DNA of 25,316 nucleotides. Origin: Hydnum rufescens UP504. Lineage: Eukaryota > Basidiomycota > Agaricomycetes > Cantharellales > Hydnaceae. This document shows positions 8,544 to 18,694 of the stretch, piece after piece; the first letter of the stretch is position 1, and each line of letters opens with the position of its first letter. The stretch covers positions 1 through 25,316 of the forward strand of contig MU129324.1 in the NCBI GenBank assembly GCA_014904985.1. Reading direction: 5' to 3'. A model generated the notes under the pieces. It ran no database searches. It was not told the origin of the DNA and saw only the letters and a list, made by a program, of their open reading frames with translations. The translations under genes were made by a program, and so were the position numbers.

Positions 8544-8795
8544 CTCAGGGACAGAGGAATTCACTGGGAAAACATGAACACAAACACCCTGCAGGAGAAT
8601 GGTGTCTCAGAATGTCTCAATTGAACCCTTAATAATACTGCCACCTTGATGCTGGAGGACACAGAGCTGCACCTTGGGAAGTCATTCTGGATCTATGCTG
8701 TCAAGCATGCAACCCTAATCAAGAATTGCTTACCCACACAAGCCTTACCTCCTGATGTTACCCCATATGAAGTATTCCATGGAAAAAAGCCATCA
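8544..8795 (+). pseudogene. Ty1/copia integrase, 3' part of the split core
   Basis: The copia frame resumes directly after the inserted element with RDRGIHWENMNTNT, then QENGVSE (the catalytic glutamate region), a TGA at 8622 where the family has arginine, MLEDTEL, SFWIYAVKHATLIKN and TPYEVFHGKKPS. This is the expected order for a copia integrase core after the DNG motif. The frame ends at 8795, where an LTR begins, so the reverse transcriptase is missing. The second CTCAG duplication is 8544-8548. Confidence 0.9.
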
Positions 8796-9170
8796 TGTTA
8801 AGGGTCATTCCTAGTACAGGGGAGTGATTAGGTAATCAGGCCAAGTAGGGATGGGGAGCCCTTAATATATCTGATGAATGGATTCACAAAGCGAATGATT
8901 ATGTAATGTCGCAGAAGACAAGAACACAGAGAGTGGAGTGAAAGAACTGAATTCCCAAGAGACTTGAGATGAGAGAGAATGAATGAGGAAGAGAGTCAGG
9001 TACAGACATATATTCTCAATCTTTCTAAGGAACTAGAGTACTGGAGATAGCTACTTATATATAGAGATCAAGGACAATAGGGGAGGAAGTACAATAAGGC
9101 AAGGGGGATGAGGTCACATGATGGGGTTATGTAAGAGGTTGCAAGTACGACTTGTAACACATCAGTGACA
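8796..9170 (-). mobile_element. LTR of a minus-strand retrotransposon (probable 3' LTR)
   Basis: On the minus strand the segment begins TGTCACTGATGTG at 9170 and ends CCCTTAACA at 8796, giving TG...CA ends and 375 bp. A TATA box TATATATAAG lies at 9063-9054. Just outside the LTR start, the minus strand reads TATGGAGGAG (9180-9171), a plausible polypurine tract, so this would be the 3' LTR. It interrupts the copia integrase at 8795. No matching target duplication or 5' LTR is found in the window. Confidence 0.6.
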
Positions 9171-9211
9171 CTCCTCCATATTTTTGGCTGCAAGGCCTGG
9201 GTTCACATACT

Positions 9212-10023
9212 GGTATAGAAGAAGGATTGGGAGCTCTGATGACTGTCAAATCAAACTCTGGTTCAGCCAGTGTGTAGATGGGAGACTGTATTTCTGTTTT
9301 TATTCAATGGGCTAGTTCGCTCTGATGGTTGATCACTCTCTAACAAGTTGTGTATGATATTCAGTGGAGGATAAGGTTGTGGTATGGACTAGCTATAGTC
9401 CATGATATATCGTGGGATGCTTGTGAAAGGCTTATATGTGTTGTATTGAACTGTTTACTGCTATTTGTGTCCTCCTGGTCAAAATGCAGATTCTAAAGAG
9501 GGTTCTAGACTAGTTTAAGCTTGATTCAGTGTGTCAATGTGTTTCTTTCTTCTTCTGACTTGACTTTGTTATTACTCACCTTTCCTTGGATGTCCAGCAA
9601 CTCTAACCTTAGGTCCTGCAACTATCCTTGGCTTAGTATTTCATGTAGAGGGCCTCCAGTGACTTTAGTATTAACAACCTTGTATATGACTCAGCTCCAG
9701 ATGGCTTTAGATCAGTACTTTTCTTCAGATGCAAGCAGATTTTGTAGACAGTAGTATATTCCAGTAGTGAGGAGATGGGGGGATACAGGAAAATCTACCA
9801 GCTTTTATACCTTTCTGAAGGTGGCTGTGTTTGAAGAATATGACTCACTCCTAGGTGAGTCATATGTGAGTCATAGGTGAGAACAAAAGGGTTGCTAAGA
9901 AGGTGTTATCTTTCATGAAGTGGTTGCAAGGCAGGTGAGTCATTCATAAACAGAACAAAAGAGTTGCTAAGGAGGTGTTATCTTTCTTATCTGTGAAGTT
10001 CTAGGAGTTATTTGTGGCAATGG
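9212..10023 (-). mobile_element. LTR-like repeat, copy 1 (812 bp)
   Basis: This aligns in the same orientation to 19869-20786, from GGTATAGAAGAAGG to TTTGTGGCAATGG, at high identity by eye. Read on the minus strand it resembles an LTR: four TGACTCA/TGAGTCA sites (9841, 9856, 9867, 9936) lie upstream of a TATA box GTATAAAAGC near 9811-9802, followed by several hundred bases of leader-like sequence. Flanks differ completely between the copies, so these ends are set by the comparison and not by TG/CA. The small open frames have no known domain. Confidence 0.6.
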
Positions 10024-10967
10024 TGTAGGGGTTTTCTGCCAATGTTCAGAAGAAAACTAGAGCAAGTTGAACGACAGAGTCTAGACTTAGTCTTTAGTAA
10101 ACGACAAGGAACTGGTTCTTATTACTGAGATAGGCATAAGAATCAAGGGCTGGATATAGGGGTAGAGAGAGTGTGTGGAGGTTTTGGATGAAAGAGGTGA
10201 AAGGTTGAAAGGTTGGTGAATAAGGGCTAAAGCGTGAGAAGAGTGTGAAGTCAATCAAGAACTTAGGTAAGACTTGTTACAGGTTACTAAGGGCCTTAAA
10301 TCCTCTCCAAGTGTACTGAAGATCTTCCTCTTGATAAGCTGTGCTAGACTTATTTATGCTAGGCTTAAGCTATTGAGGGCTTGGTCTTCCAATACTTGTG
10401 AAGTCAGATTTCTCCTTTTCTACTGTAGAACTTAGTCTAGTGTGGCTAAGGTGATCTGGATGTGTGAAGAATAGAGTGAATATTGGGGAATCCCCTCTTT
10501 TCTTCTGGGTGAAGAATAGAGAGACTGCTGGGGCTACCTCTTTTTTCTTGTCTTTCTACCTAAGATTCCCCTCCTTTTATGCCTGTCAGAGAGCCCCTAT
10601 TATGAAGCATTCCCCTGTCTAGTTATAGAAGGATGGGAAATGAACCTTTTGTTCTATCCTAAAAATAACCTATGACTCATCTATGACTCATATGCCTTAT
10701 TGTTCCTAAATGAACTTATTGTTCTACCCTAAAAATATCTTATGACTCACACATTCTAGAAGGGTGTAGCATAGCAATGGTTCTAGAAAGGTGGAGTCCA
10801 TGTTCTAGAAGAGCACAGCATCTCCTAATGGTGTTGCTATGGCGCCTTTATGAGGTCTAATTTAGGGTTGCTATGGCCCTTAATGTTTCCCTCAATATTG
10901 ACTACCATTTATGGATCAAAAGGATTCTTAAGTCCCAAGGCTAGCCTTACCAGGTTACCTAATTACA
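10024..10967 (-). mobile_element. Second LTR-like segment (tentative ends)
   Basis: On the minus strand, TGTAATTAGG at 10967 and CCCCTACA at 10024 could be LTR ends. Three TGACTCA sites (10673, 10684, 10743) lie 90-170 bases upstream of a TATA-like CATAAAAGG (10582-10574). The sequence differs from the repeat at 9212-10023. No coding potential, target duplication or second copy was found, so both ends are provisional. Confidence 0.35.
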
Positions 10968-11034
10968 TGTCTAGTTCGCCGGCTTTACTAGTGTGGCTGC
11001 CTGGTAAGACTTAGAGCTGAAATAGCCTAAAAAG

Positions 11035-11066
11035 CATTTCTTTGACCCAGATATGCTTGTACTTCT
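11035..11066 (-). mobile_element. 32-base fragment shared with the Ty3 element at 25144
   Basis: The 32 bases starting CATTTCTTTGACCCAGATAT are identical at about 11035-11066 and 25144-25175. In the second place they lie upstream of the integrase of the Ty3 element. Flanks differ on both sides, so this is a scrap of a related element, marking the boundary between transposon DNA on the left and CpG-richer DNA on the right. Confidence 0.6.
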
Positions 11067-11366
11067 ACAAGTGGCACAGACTTTTCATCACAGTCCCTTG
11101 TGATCACTTGCAGCTTTACAAGGCTTTTTGGACGAGTGGAGACTTTTATTGTCTCAAAAACGCAGACTACATCTAGGTATCAAGGTCGTAGTCCTGCAAG
11201 GTTCTAACAAAGATAGCTCTCGAGCATGTCTCGGGGTCCACTTTGTCCTCTACCAAAAGATAGTAGGAAAACACTCACAAAAGAATCTTTGGGTTTAGAG
11301 TCGAAACCATCGTGGGACGACTGTGCTTTGTGGCTGTCGCTGTCATTGGTATTGGCCTCATCGCTG

Positions 11367-12235
11367 TTAGGGGTCGTAGGTGGTTCCGAAGTAGTGTCTT
11401 CTTGGTTGAAGTGAAACTTGATGTTGACGATTTGTGCATGGATAAGAGTAAGAGGAGATGTTCGTAACATTGTTGGCGAACCAGCCATGATCACCGGTGC
11501 GATACTGCAAGTAACACGATTGTGGGTTGTCGATATCGAGCCTCATCATAAGGTGGGTGTAGATGGACGGTGTTCCTATCCACCAGGTTAGTGTAGGGAA
11601 GCTGCCATGTCCCTGTCCGCACACACCTTTTTGGATATGGGCCTTGCATGGTTTCTCAGGAGTCGTAGAGGTCATTGCTGTAGTTGTCGTCGACGTACTG
11701 GCTACTTCGCGAGTGTTAGTTTCTCACCCACCCTTGGCACAGCCTTGGGACTTACATATCACTGGTGAATGAGAGCTGGAGGAGACGATGTGTTATGGGG
11801 TGCAGCTCAGGGCTCTTTAAGTGCTGGAACGGATATATGTCGGCAGTTAGTTTTCAGATACCCGTATATGATGGACACACCAATACAATGGTATTTCAAT
11901 TTCCCCTTAGTACTCGTGGGATACAGATCTTGGTATATCAATTTTTCCACTATTTGTATTTCATTTCCAACCTTGGATCTTCTCACATACCCTTCGGAAG
12001 GACTTCCTATAGGCACATGTTGTGATGTGTAGGCAGGTTGGGCAATAGTACAGTGGTCAATTGTTCGTGGTGTTGGGCTGGAATATAAGTATTCCTCGTT
12101 CGACCTTGGCTTTGGAGTACTTGCTGGAAGGAATACTCCATTCCAGCATGACATCACGAAATGGTCTAGGCCCCTGTATTCTTTTGATGGTAATTGAATG
12201 TGGGTGGGTCTAGCCATATAGTATGTAGATCGCAT
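11367..12235 (-). CDS. Candidate spliced gene, no recognised domain
   Basis: Open minus-strand frames at 12235-11807 (start ATG at 12235) and 11675-11367 can be joined through a short exon at about 11816-11756. The intron at 11755-11698 has donor GTAAGT, branch point CTAAC and acceptor CAG, and keeps the frame open. A second intron ends TTCCAG just above 11816 with CTAAC about 25 bases before it, but its donor is uncertain because the best-looking donors give a stop. The predicted protein would be about 250 residues. Its C-terminal part contains CKAHIQKGVCGQGHGSF and several Cys, Trp and Tyr residues. No family is recognised. Seen: the open frames and splice signals. Inferred: that it is one gene. 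Confidence 0.4.
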
Positions 12236-12714
12236 TGGTATTGGTCATGATGTCATTTCAATAGTCAGGGATGCCAAATATGTTATTGTGATGACACATT
12301 GGATATCCGTGGTATGATTTTGGTCAGGGTTTATAGGGTTGGAGCAAGAAAATGTGGTGTAGTTGGATCCAACAGAGGTTCATGCCATAGACCTGCATGG
12401 TTTGGTGGCATGGGCTGTCATTGTCCTGTGTGCATGAATTTTGATGTGATGTGACGTTATGTGGGTACCTTGTGGTGAACCAGCTGCCTGGCTCTCGGCT
12501 TTATACCTATGGCCTGGGTCCTTATGCTGATCACTTCAGGGTCCCTAAGGATGGGGCTTCTTATTGATTGCCTGAGTAATCAAATATTGATTGCCGATTA
12601 GCTGAGGGTTTCCCCTTGATTCTCCAGTCCATGTACTTCCCTCCCTTTAGAGTTGGCCTTTTTCTGTCTGTGGCTCATCTCTCCCCTTTTTAAATAAATA
12701 AAAATATATTTAAA
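12236..12714. other. No gene seen; possible promoter on the minus strand
   Basis: No long frame is present. On the minus strand GTATAAAGCC at about 12507-12498 is TATA-like and lies some 265 bases before the ATG at 12235, too far to assign with confidence. The sequence is otherwise featureless to the eye. Confidence 0.3.
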
Positions 12715-12890
12715 ATGAGGGGGAGGTTTGAAAATAAACAAAGTACCGAAAGGAGAGAAAGAAAAATTGAGGAACTGAGTTCCTCCTACTATACAAGATG
12801 TTCCAGGCCAGGGGGAAGAGCAGGAAGGGAAAGGAAAAGGAAAGGAAGAAAGAAAAGGGCAGAAGGAAAAAGGAAAATAGGAGTACAACC
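12715..12890 (+). repeat. Purine-rich low-complexity tract
   Basis: The plus strand is nearly all A and G, with repeated GGAAAGG and GAAGAAAG words densest at 12811-12885. The reading frames through it are Ser/Phe/Pro or Arg/Lys/Glu rich and are artefacts of composition. A polypurine tract this long could form triplex DNA or be a transcript tail. Confidence 0.7.
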
Positions 12891-12959
12891 TGAGTCAGGT
12901 GATGATACATCAGCTTATGCCCGGTAGACTAGGCTGGGGTGCTACTGGGTATACAGCTA

Positions 12960-14040
12960 TTACATACTGTCAATCTTATCCGAGAACAGTCTTTGGGTGG
13001 TACAGCAAATTAAGAGAGAAAGAAGAAAAAGAGACAGAGATAGGCATTTTAGGAAGAGGTTAGATTTTACGGGAGCCTCATGTATGGCTTCAGGGTCAAG
13101 AGTAGGAAGCTCCTCAGGTTCACCTTTTAGGATTATTTCTACTTCGGAGGAGTCAGTGTCAGGATGGGGTAAAGGATGGGGATAGAGGTGGAGTCGGTGG
13201 ATCACTGGGTGTTACACTGAGCAGATACCGCTCAGACTCGAAGTCTGTGGCCAGCCCAGGAGCAGCAGCAAGCTCCTCCTGTGTTAGTCGGTTGCGGACA
13301 TTCCTAATAAATGTACTGAACCTCGATAGCTCCTCAGGCGGAGGCAAAATTTCCGGTATGATCCCAAGATGTTCATGCTTTTGGAGTGTGAGAAGGAGGT
13401 ACTTGAGCGGTGGAGCGATAAGTCGGTATAATGCAAATGCCTGGATGGGTCCGGACTGCAAGTTGTGTTCCTGGACAATAAAACCTAAGTGCCAGATTAC
13501 AGCACCGAGAGCAGTTGAGGAGGTGACAGGCACTGTTACAATAGTGTCCATCATGCGGTTAAATTCAGCAGTGAATGTCGCTAGGCTGCTTAATTGGTTT
13601 GCGATCTAGTTGTTAGTCGCGATCACACAGTTCGGCACTGTGCTGTATCGATTGCAAAACCTGCTGCTCTATCCTCCTTAATTGACTGTTGGTCCTCCGC
13701 TACTGCCTTCTGGCTTTCCTCAACATTCCTCCGCACTTTCTCTAACGAGTCCTCATTCCATGTGTGAATCCGTTCCCATGCCTTCCGTCGCTGATCAAAC
13801 TCACGGATTTGGCGATATACTCGCCGTTCATGTTCAGCGAGGTCACAGGGATTGATCCTCTTGGGTCCTGAGTGGGGGAGAATGGCGGTTTTCTCCCCTG
13901 GACACCTTGTTTAGAGAACCTGTTCCAGTGGGAGTGTTTGTTCGGCAAGCTCGGCAATTCGCTTCACAGAGTCTTCCCATTTACCTAGAGGAGTCTACAG
14001 TTGCACTCGAGTTTCACTGTCGCAGCTTTCCATGTTGACA
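12960..14040 (-). pseudogene. Decayed minus-strand coding tract with coiled coil
   Basis: Consecutive minus-strand segments look coding but change frame. Near 13975-13910 there is EDSVKRIAELAEQTLPLEQ up to a TAA. From about 13900 to 13650 follows an Arg/Glu/Gln-rich, coiled-coil-like stretch including ERRVYRQIREFDQRRKAWER. From 13600 to 13159 an open frame holds APPLKYLLLTLQKHEHLGII and EELSRFSTFIRNVRNRL and ends in a Pro/Ser tail. A further frame to 12960 is acidic and then has a hydrophobic LSLSLFLLSLLICC stretch. The pattern would suit a frameshifted structural protein such as a retrotransposon Gag, or a host gene with unplaced introns. No diagnostic motif settles it. Confidence 0.35.
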
Positions 14041-14610
14041 AATTTTGATGACCCATGGCGGTGGTGTGGAGACACCGGAATTTTTGGTCTCGCACCTTTC
14101 ATGTTGCCAAGGGGCCCTCCAGTTCACAGAATGGGTTACTGAGGAAAAACCCCTGGTAAGCAACGGTGTTTCTTCTTTGGTCTTGATAAGGTGGGACCCT
14201 GATATTTTTTGCTTGTTGTTCTAGAAAGCATTCAGTGTTTGCCAATAGCAATTGCTTTTGTCGGATGAATTTGATGCTTGCCTCGCTTTATGCGAGAGTT
14301 TCCTTTTACAAGATGTGAGTCATATATGTATTTGCAACCACTCACTTCTATGCTTAATTTTCGATTGAGCGCAGTTCGAGTTCAGGTCACTAATTCGAAG
14401 AGTCTGGCCAGGTTTCTTCATGATTTTCGGACGTGTGGATCTGCTAGATGGTACGTTTAGGTTCCACCTTCGTTGATCATCCTCACATGTACCAATATTT
14501 GGTAGCGCAATACTGCCTAAGCAGACTGTGTGGACCTAATAGAGGAGCATCAGTGCCAGAAAATGACAGCGCAGGATCTTGCACAGCTTGTAAGCGACGG
14601 CACTTTGGTG
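14041..14610. other. No confident gene
   Basis: Only short, unconvincing open frames on the plus strand (14278-14460 and 14448-14663) are seen. The minus strand is broken. No repeat or RNA gene is visible. Confidence 0.4.
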
Positions 14611-15360
14611 CTACCCTTCACGACAAAACCGAAACTTGGTGGGCTTTGGATCTTGTTTGCTAAGGTCTGTTAGTGCCTGCGGACGACTTAAACGAAAGGA
14701 AGCAGCAATCAGTCTCGTTCCCAGCGCTCTTGCCAGGGTCTCTTCGTCGTCTTCGGTGGCCGAAGGCTCGCATCCGCAGATTCGTACTGCAATGCTAATT
14801 CCCTCTTGCTNNNNNNNNNNNNNNNNNNNNNNNNNGCTGCGGGGAGATGGAGAGGCTGAGCGACGGACTCCAGTTGTGATGCGTGGGGATGAGAGGATAG
14901 TACGAGGGGTGAAGGTTATGGTTTGTTGTTGTTTGGGAATGATGAGGTGTTGGGTGTTCCTGAAGGAGGTTCGTATCTCGGGTTGTTTGGGCTCCGATAT
15001 AACCGATAGCGATAGATCGAACTGTGCGTGGATAGTTCCCTTTGCCGTAAAAGGCGGAGAACGGACAGAGTTTGGGCGGACCTGGTTACTTGCCTGTCGA
15101 AGTGTTCGGTGATGGTTGGAATCCCTGAGGTCGGGGGAGCGTGAACTGATGATTGAGGGGCTTTTGCCTCCTCCCAAGGGTTTGGTTCGGTAGCAGCAGT
15201 TGAGCTATCCAAAGCCTCGCCCTCAAGAGTGGGCAAAGACGCCTCCAGCCGGATATCAGGTGGACTACTAGTTGTATTTACGGGAAAATGAGTGGTGTGA
15301 CCACCCTCGGGCCTACTGAGCCTTGGTAGTGATAGCGGGTTTTGCGAGGGTCGCGCGACA
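14611..15360 (-). pseudogene. Decayed minus-strand open tract spanning the assembly gap
   Basis: Several minus-strand frames look coding. One begins with ATG at about 15354 (MSRDPRKTRYHYQGSVGPR). A second takes over near 15300 and continues through LEGEALDSSTAATEPNPWEE and TITEHFDRQVTRSAQTLS to 14916. After the N run, SKRELALQYESADASLRPP and a parallel frame to 14611 are seen. The order and the Pro/Ser/Gln-rich composition are compatible with the N-terminal part of the coding tract at 12960-14040. No catalytic motif is present, and the gap makes the frame uncertain. Confidence 0.3.
14811..14835. other. Assembly gap (25 N)
   Basis: Twenty-five undetermined bases. The true length of missing sequence may differ from 25, so frames across it cannot be trusted. 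Confidence 0.99.
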
Positions 15361-16334
15361 TTGTAGCCTGCTCATCATTACCAGAACTGTGCAAATTGGA
15401 TGACTGTTCGGGGTACACCAGCTTCCCGGCTAGGTTTAGGGTGTGAGGATGCTGGTGTTATGGAGCGGGATCGGGCTGTTCTTAACAGCCTGGGTGAGGA
15501 GGTTGGGTTTGAAGTCCGAATGGATGTTCTGCCATGAGGATACTGGAGATGATAGATTAGTGCGCTGGTTTTGGGATGCACGGTTTCCTAGGAGACCGGG
15601 CTTTACCACCATTGCATTCACTCTAATTCCATTTGTGATGCCCGGTTGTTTAAGCAGGAATGGTTTATTGAACCAATCCAACTACTGTCCACGATGTTGA
15701 GCCGGGACGAAAGAGGGGAATCACAGAATCTAATCCGGATGTTCAGTTTCGAAGTGGGGGGAAGGTCTTTTGAACAGGGGAAATTGCAGTGAGCCAACAA
15801 AGCCTCAAGCAATTAAGTGAGAATGTGTCTTATCAGTCAAATTACCACACCTAAGAATCTCTTCTTGAGACCCTAGTCAAAGTGTAGTTAGAATTCGCTT
15901 TTTGTAGTGAGAAATCACCCAGGACCAGCAGCTGTTCAAGGAGTTGCAAACTGGAGGGAGGGGAGAACTAATGAATTTGTGTGCTAGCTGCACCTAATAT
16001 ACGAATCCAGACTTCGACTCAATAGAAAGTGAAAAAGTCGGACTTAAGGGACACACAGAGAAAAAGAAATCAAGTTAAAATCTTCAAAACTGATGGAGAT
16101 ATTCCAATTTCAAGATAAAAGGGGAGATTGACACATTACATGCTATTTCCTCCTTCAAACCTGGACAAGTTCCCTTAAGGAAAAAGGGAATAGGTCTGCC
16201 CTGAGGGTCTTCTCCATCGGACATAAGAGGGCCGGAAAGTAATTCGGCTATTTTGAAATGTGGAGCAAAGGGGAGTCATGGGGGAGGGAGTTTTCTGTGA
16301 AAAATGGGAGTCGCGTCCGCTCGTTTTGCCCTTG
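15361..16334. other. Unassigned, weak coding signals on both strands
   Basis: A plus-strand frame at 15443-15700 and minus-strand frames at 15436-15681 and 15618-15812 overlap, and none has a known motif. From about 15830 to 16250 no frame is worth listing. There is no visible repeat or RNA gene. Confidence 0.35.
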
Positions 16335-16599
16335 TTACCGTTCATGCGCATTTTTAACAGTCTCTTCAGGCATGTCGTTTCGGAGTCTTGATCCGATCAA
16401 AACTGACAGAGAAATTCGAAAAAATACTCTTCAGAGTATGAAATCATGGAAGATTATTGTTACAGGACCGCATTTTTGATCCTTCGTTTCGTGTTTGTAC
16501 CGTCGATAGGTACGATTCGTATCTTTCTGGGCGCGGTTCCGTTTCGGTCGTTCCGATCAAAAATGACGGAGAAATTCGAAAAATACTCCCTTCAGAGTA
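16335..16599. repeat. Two diverged copies of a ~160-bp tandem repeat
   Basis: The core CCGATCAAAACTGACAGAG (16393) recurs as CCGATCAAAAATGACGGAG (16553), each followed by AAATTCGAAAAA, a short gap and CTTCAGAGTA. The preceding TTACCGTTC/GTACCGTCG words (16335, 16497) are also spaced about 162 bases. The same family reappears at 20941-21340. Confidence 0.7.
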
Positions 16600-16605
16600 G
16601 CTGCA

Positions 16606-17440
16606 GCCCCTATCTGATCATGTGATGGATCCGCGAGTCCAGAATTGGAACTAGGCCCGGTCCACGTCGTTACATAATCACAATTCATCGCCCTTAAGCC
16701 CAATAGGTTGGCTTGGGAAGAGCAGGCAAGTCATCCGACTTGAAGAAAAGATGGCAATTGAATTTGCCTTGTCCAAAGAAAATGGACTTAAGTAGGCATA
16801 AACTGCCCCTTTGATGAGACGTTTGAAGTCCGACAGATAGTCAATAAATTGACTGCGTAGACATGGTTAAAGAATGATGCGATATTATGGATTGGAAAGG
16901 GTAGGAATCCAATTGATTTCTTGAATAACGAATGGCGATTAAAATAAATGAGCGCGGTGACATATAATTGATTCGTTCGTAGGGGCAAATGGCCTCGATG
17001 AGGATTTCTATGGTGTAAGGGATTTTATCCTCCAACCACCGGTCAACAAACTTTTGAATAGAGTCGAATTACTGCTGTTTGGCGAGTGGTATAGATGGCC
17101 GTTGGAGGGAAGACAGCTCTCGCTTTCCTGAGCTTAGCTCGGGCCTGGTGCATGGCCGTTTGGCCTGCCCTCGATGTTTTCATCGGCTTAGGACACGAGG
17201 GATGGCCTCTTAATCCTCTCTTGAGTAATTCTTCACGCTCTCCTTGACAGTATTAATAAGCCAGGAGATTCTCGTGCAAGAGACTTAATGAGGATGAAGG
17301 AGATATCACTTATGCATAACAAGGTCTTCAACAAGAAGGTAGGCATCGAGTTACTTCATTCCGCATGCCCAAAATGATGCATTGAACCGCTTGCAGACCA
17401 CACGATACTACGACAAACACACAAAGGAGATTTCACTGGT
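16606..17440. other. No confident gene
   Basis: Only short minus-strand frames (16788-16988 and 16841-17035) without motifs are present. TGATCATGTGATGGATC (16615-16631) resembles TGGTCATGTGATCGTC at 21387, in the same position relative to the 160-bp repeats, so part of this stretch may belong to a larger duplicated unit. Confidence 0.35.
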
Positions 17441-17447
17441 CTTTACT

Positions 17448-17918
17448 TCAGTATCTGGTTTGACCATACATATCTTCTGAATTCAGTGAGTCGTTGCGTA
17501 TCGAGGTTAGGGCAGTCTGGTGAATTGACATTGGATTTTCCCGCGCAAGGATCCTAACGAGTTCACCAACCGGGCATAGTGATTCGTTTACGGTGATGTT
17601 GTCCAAGTCACTATCCGGTGGTATATCGTGCTCATGCTTAGGGCCTGTTTTATCGGTTCCGTAGGTACCATGCCCTCCTCCGCACACAATCCTGGGACCA
17701 TCGAAGGGGTTGTGTACATGAGGGGGTTTCTTATTCATCTCCCTTTTAACGTCGAGGAATAGTAACAGCTCAATCAGGCAGATGAAGTTGTCGCCAGTGG
17801 TTATGCTCTTATTATCGTCCTTTTTCGGTATTAACGCTGCGAGTTGCACGAAATCCAAGCTAGACAGCAATATCAAACTGCATAAGACGATAAAATATCT
17901 GAGATACGTTCAGTACAT
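17448..17918 (-). CDS. Small possible secreted protein, repeat-family copy 1
   Basis: A minus-strand frame runs from about 17909 to 17448. Its first part, RYFIVLCSLILLSSLDFVQ, looks like a signal peptide or membrane anchor. It is followed by DNFICLIELLLFLDVKREM, a Gly/His segment (IVCGGGHGTYGTD) and an acidic stretch. The only upstream in-frame ATG (17918) is followed two codons later by TGA, possibly a changed CGA. TATATAAAT lies at 17939-17931, too close to that ATG to be its TATA box in the usual geometry. The LDVKR...KKPP box is shared with a frame at 18165-18350 and with DNA at 22507-22545. This may be a real small gene, a pseudogene or a repeat. Function unknown. Confidence 0.35.
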
Positions 17919-17930
17919 CTTTCAGCCTCG

Positions 17931-17939
17931 ATTTATATA
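17931..17939 (-). promoter_or_regulatory. TATA-like element shared by repeat copies
   Basis: On the minus strand the sequence is TATATAAAT. The same element in similar surroundings lies at 22052-22044 (TATATAAAT) and 22702-22694 (TGTATAAAT). All three are followed on the minus strand by a short GAGGC/CAGGG-type sequence. It is called promoter-like only from the match to a TATA box. Confidence 0.35.
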
Positions 17940-18164
17940 CCGGCCAGCGAACTCACGGCAAATTTGCTGTGCAGGCGCGATATACGTGATCTGGGTGAGG
18001 GCTATAGCGGCGTGTGACAGTACTTATTGGAAATGTACCAGAATTTGACGAGAACCTGAGTGTTCAACGGTTTTGTAGACATTGTGGGTGATCAGCGATG
18101 CAGTTGACCTGGGAGAGAGTACGGCTCTGTACAAAAATGTCGAGGTGTGTCCTGCTTAGGATGA

Positions 18165-18350
18165 TCATGAGCTGCAGTCAACGTACCAGGGCCTTAGAGA
18201 CACGGCCCTAGGTGTGATATCCGCCTCCGCACACGATTCCGCGACTAATATGGTTCTCGAGGTGGTCATGCGCTTCGGGGGTCTTTTACACTTATTCCGC
18301 TTAACGTCAAGGAGTGATAGCAGGTTGGTTGAACAGGACAAAGTTGTCAC
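18165..18350 (-). pseudogene. Repeat-family copy 2 (partial)
   Basis: This minus-strand frame carries LLSLLDVKRNKCKRPP, matching the LLLFLDVKREMNKKPP box of the frame at 17448, in DNA that is similar for about 100 bases (18230-18350 against 17680-17790). No signal-peptide-like start precedes it and no TATA-like element is found at the expected distance. It is best read as a diverged, partial duplicate. Confidence 0.4.
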
Positions 18351-18694
18351 TTGCAGTTCCGCTCACTCTCAAAATAATGGTGACCAGAGAGCGAACGAGA
18401 CATGGGGAGAACGTTCCTAGTCAATGTACTACTTAGGCGTTTCTTTATCGTAGCCAGTTTTCGAGAGACCCGCGGAGGGGTCGAGAATTGTCTGTACGAA
18501 AGCCGTGGAATACTTGGGCTTGTACAAATCACGTTCAGCACAGACACTGTCGAGACTGTTCATGGAGCCACAACTGGAGGCAGGTCCTTCGAAGCCATCA
18601 GGAAGCTTTTCTCGCGTGTGTTGATTACGATCGTCCTTCTAAGACTGTTTTATGACGTATACCGCGCCAATCCCGAGTTTCTTGGGCCCGTAAA

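Noticed and set aside
8202..8564. 120-codon minus-strand frame as a gene
   Set aside because: It runs across the right end of the inserted element into copia coding DNA and has no motif.
9212..9310. Copia reverse transcriptase/RNase H segment (YRRRIGS reading)
   Set aside because: The first few residues resemble the family, but the following residues do not, and the same DNA occurs as an LTR-like repeat in both copies.
12598..12910. Minus-strand Phe/Ser/Pro-rich frames
   Set aside because: They are produced by the purine-rich tract on the other strand.
17931..17939. TATA box directly driving the ATG at 17918
   Set aside because: Only 12 bases separate them, so transcription would normally start downstream of that ATG; kept only as a shared element.
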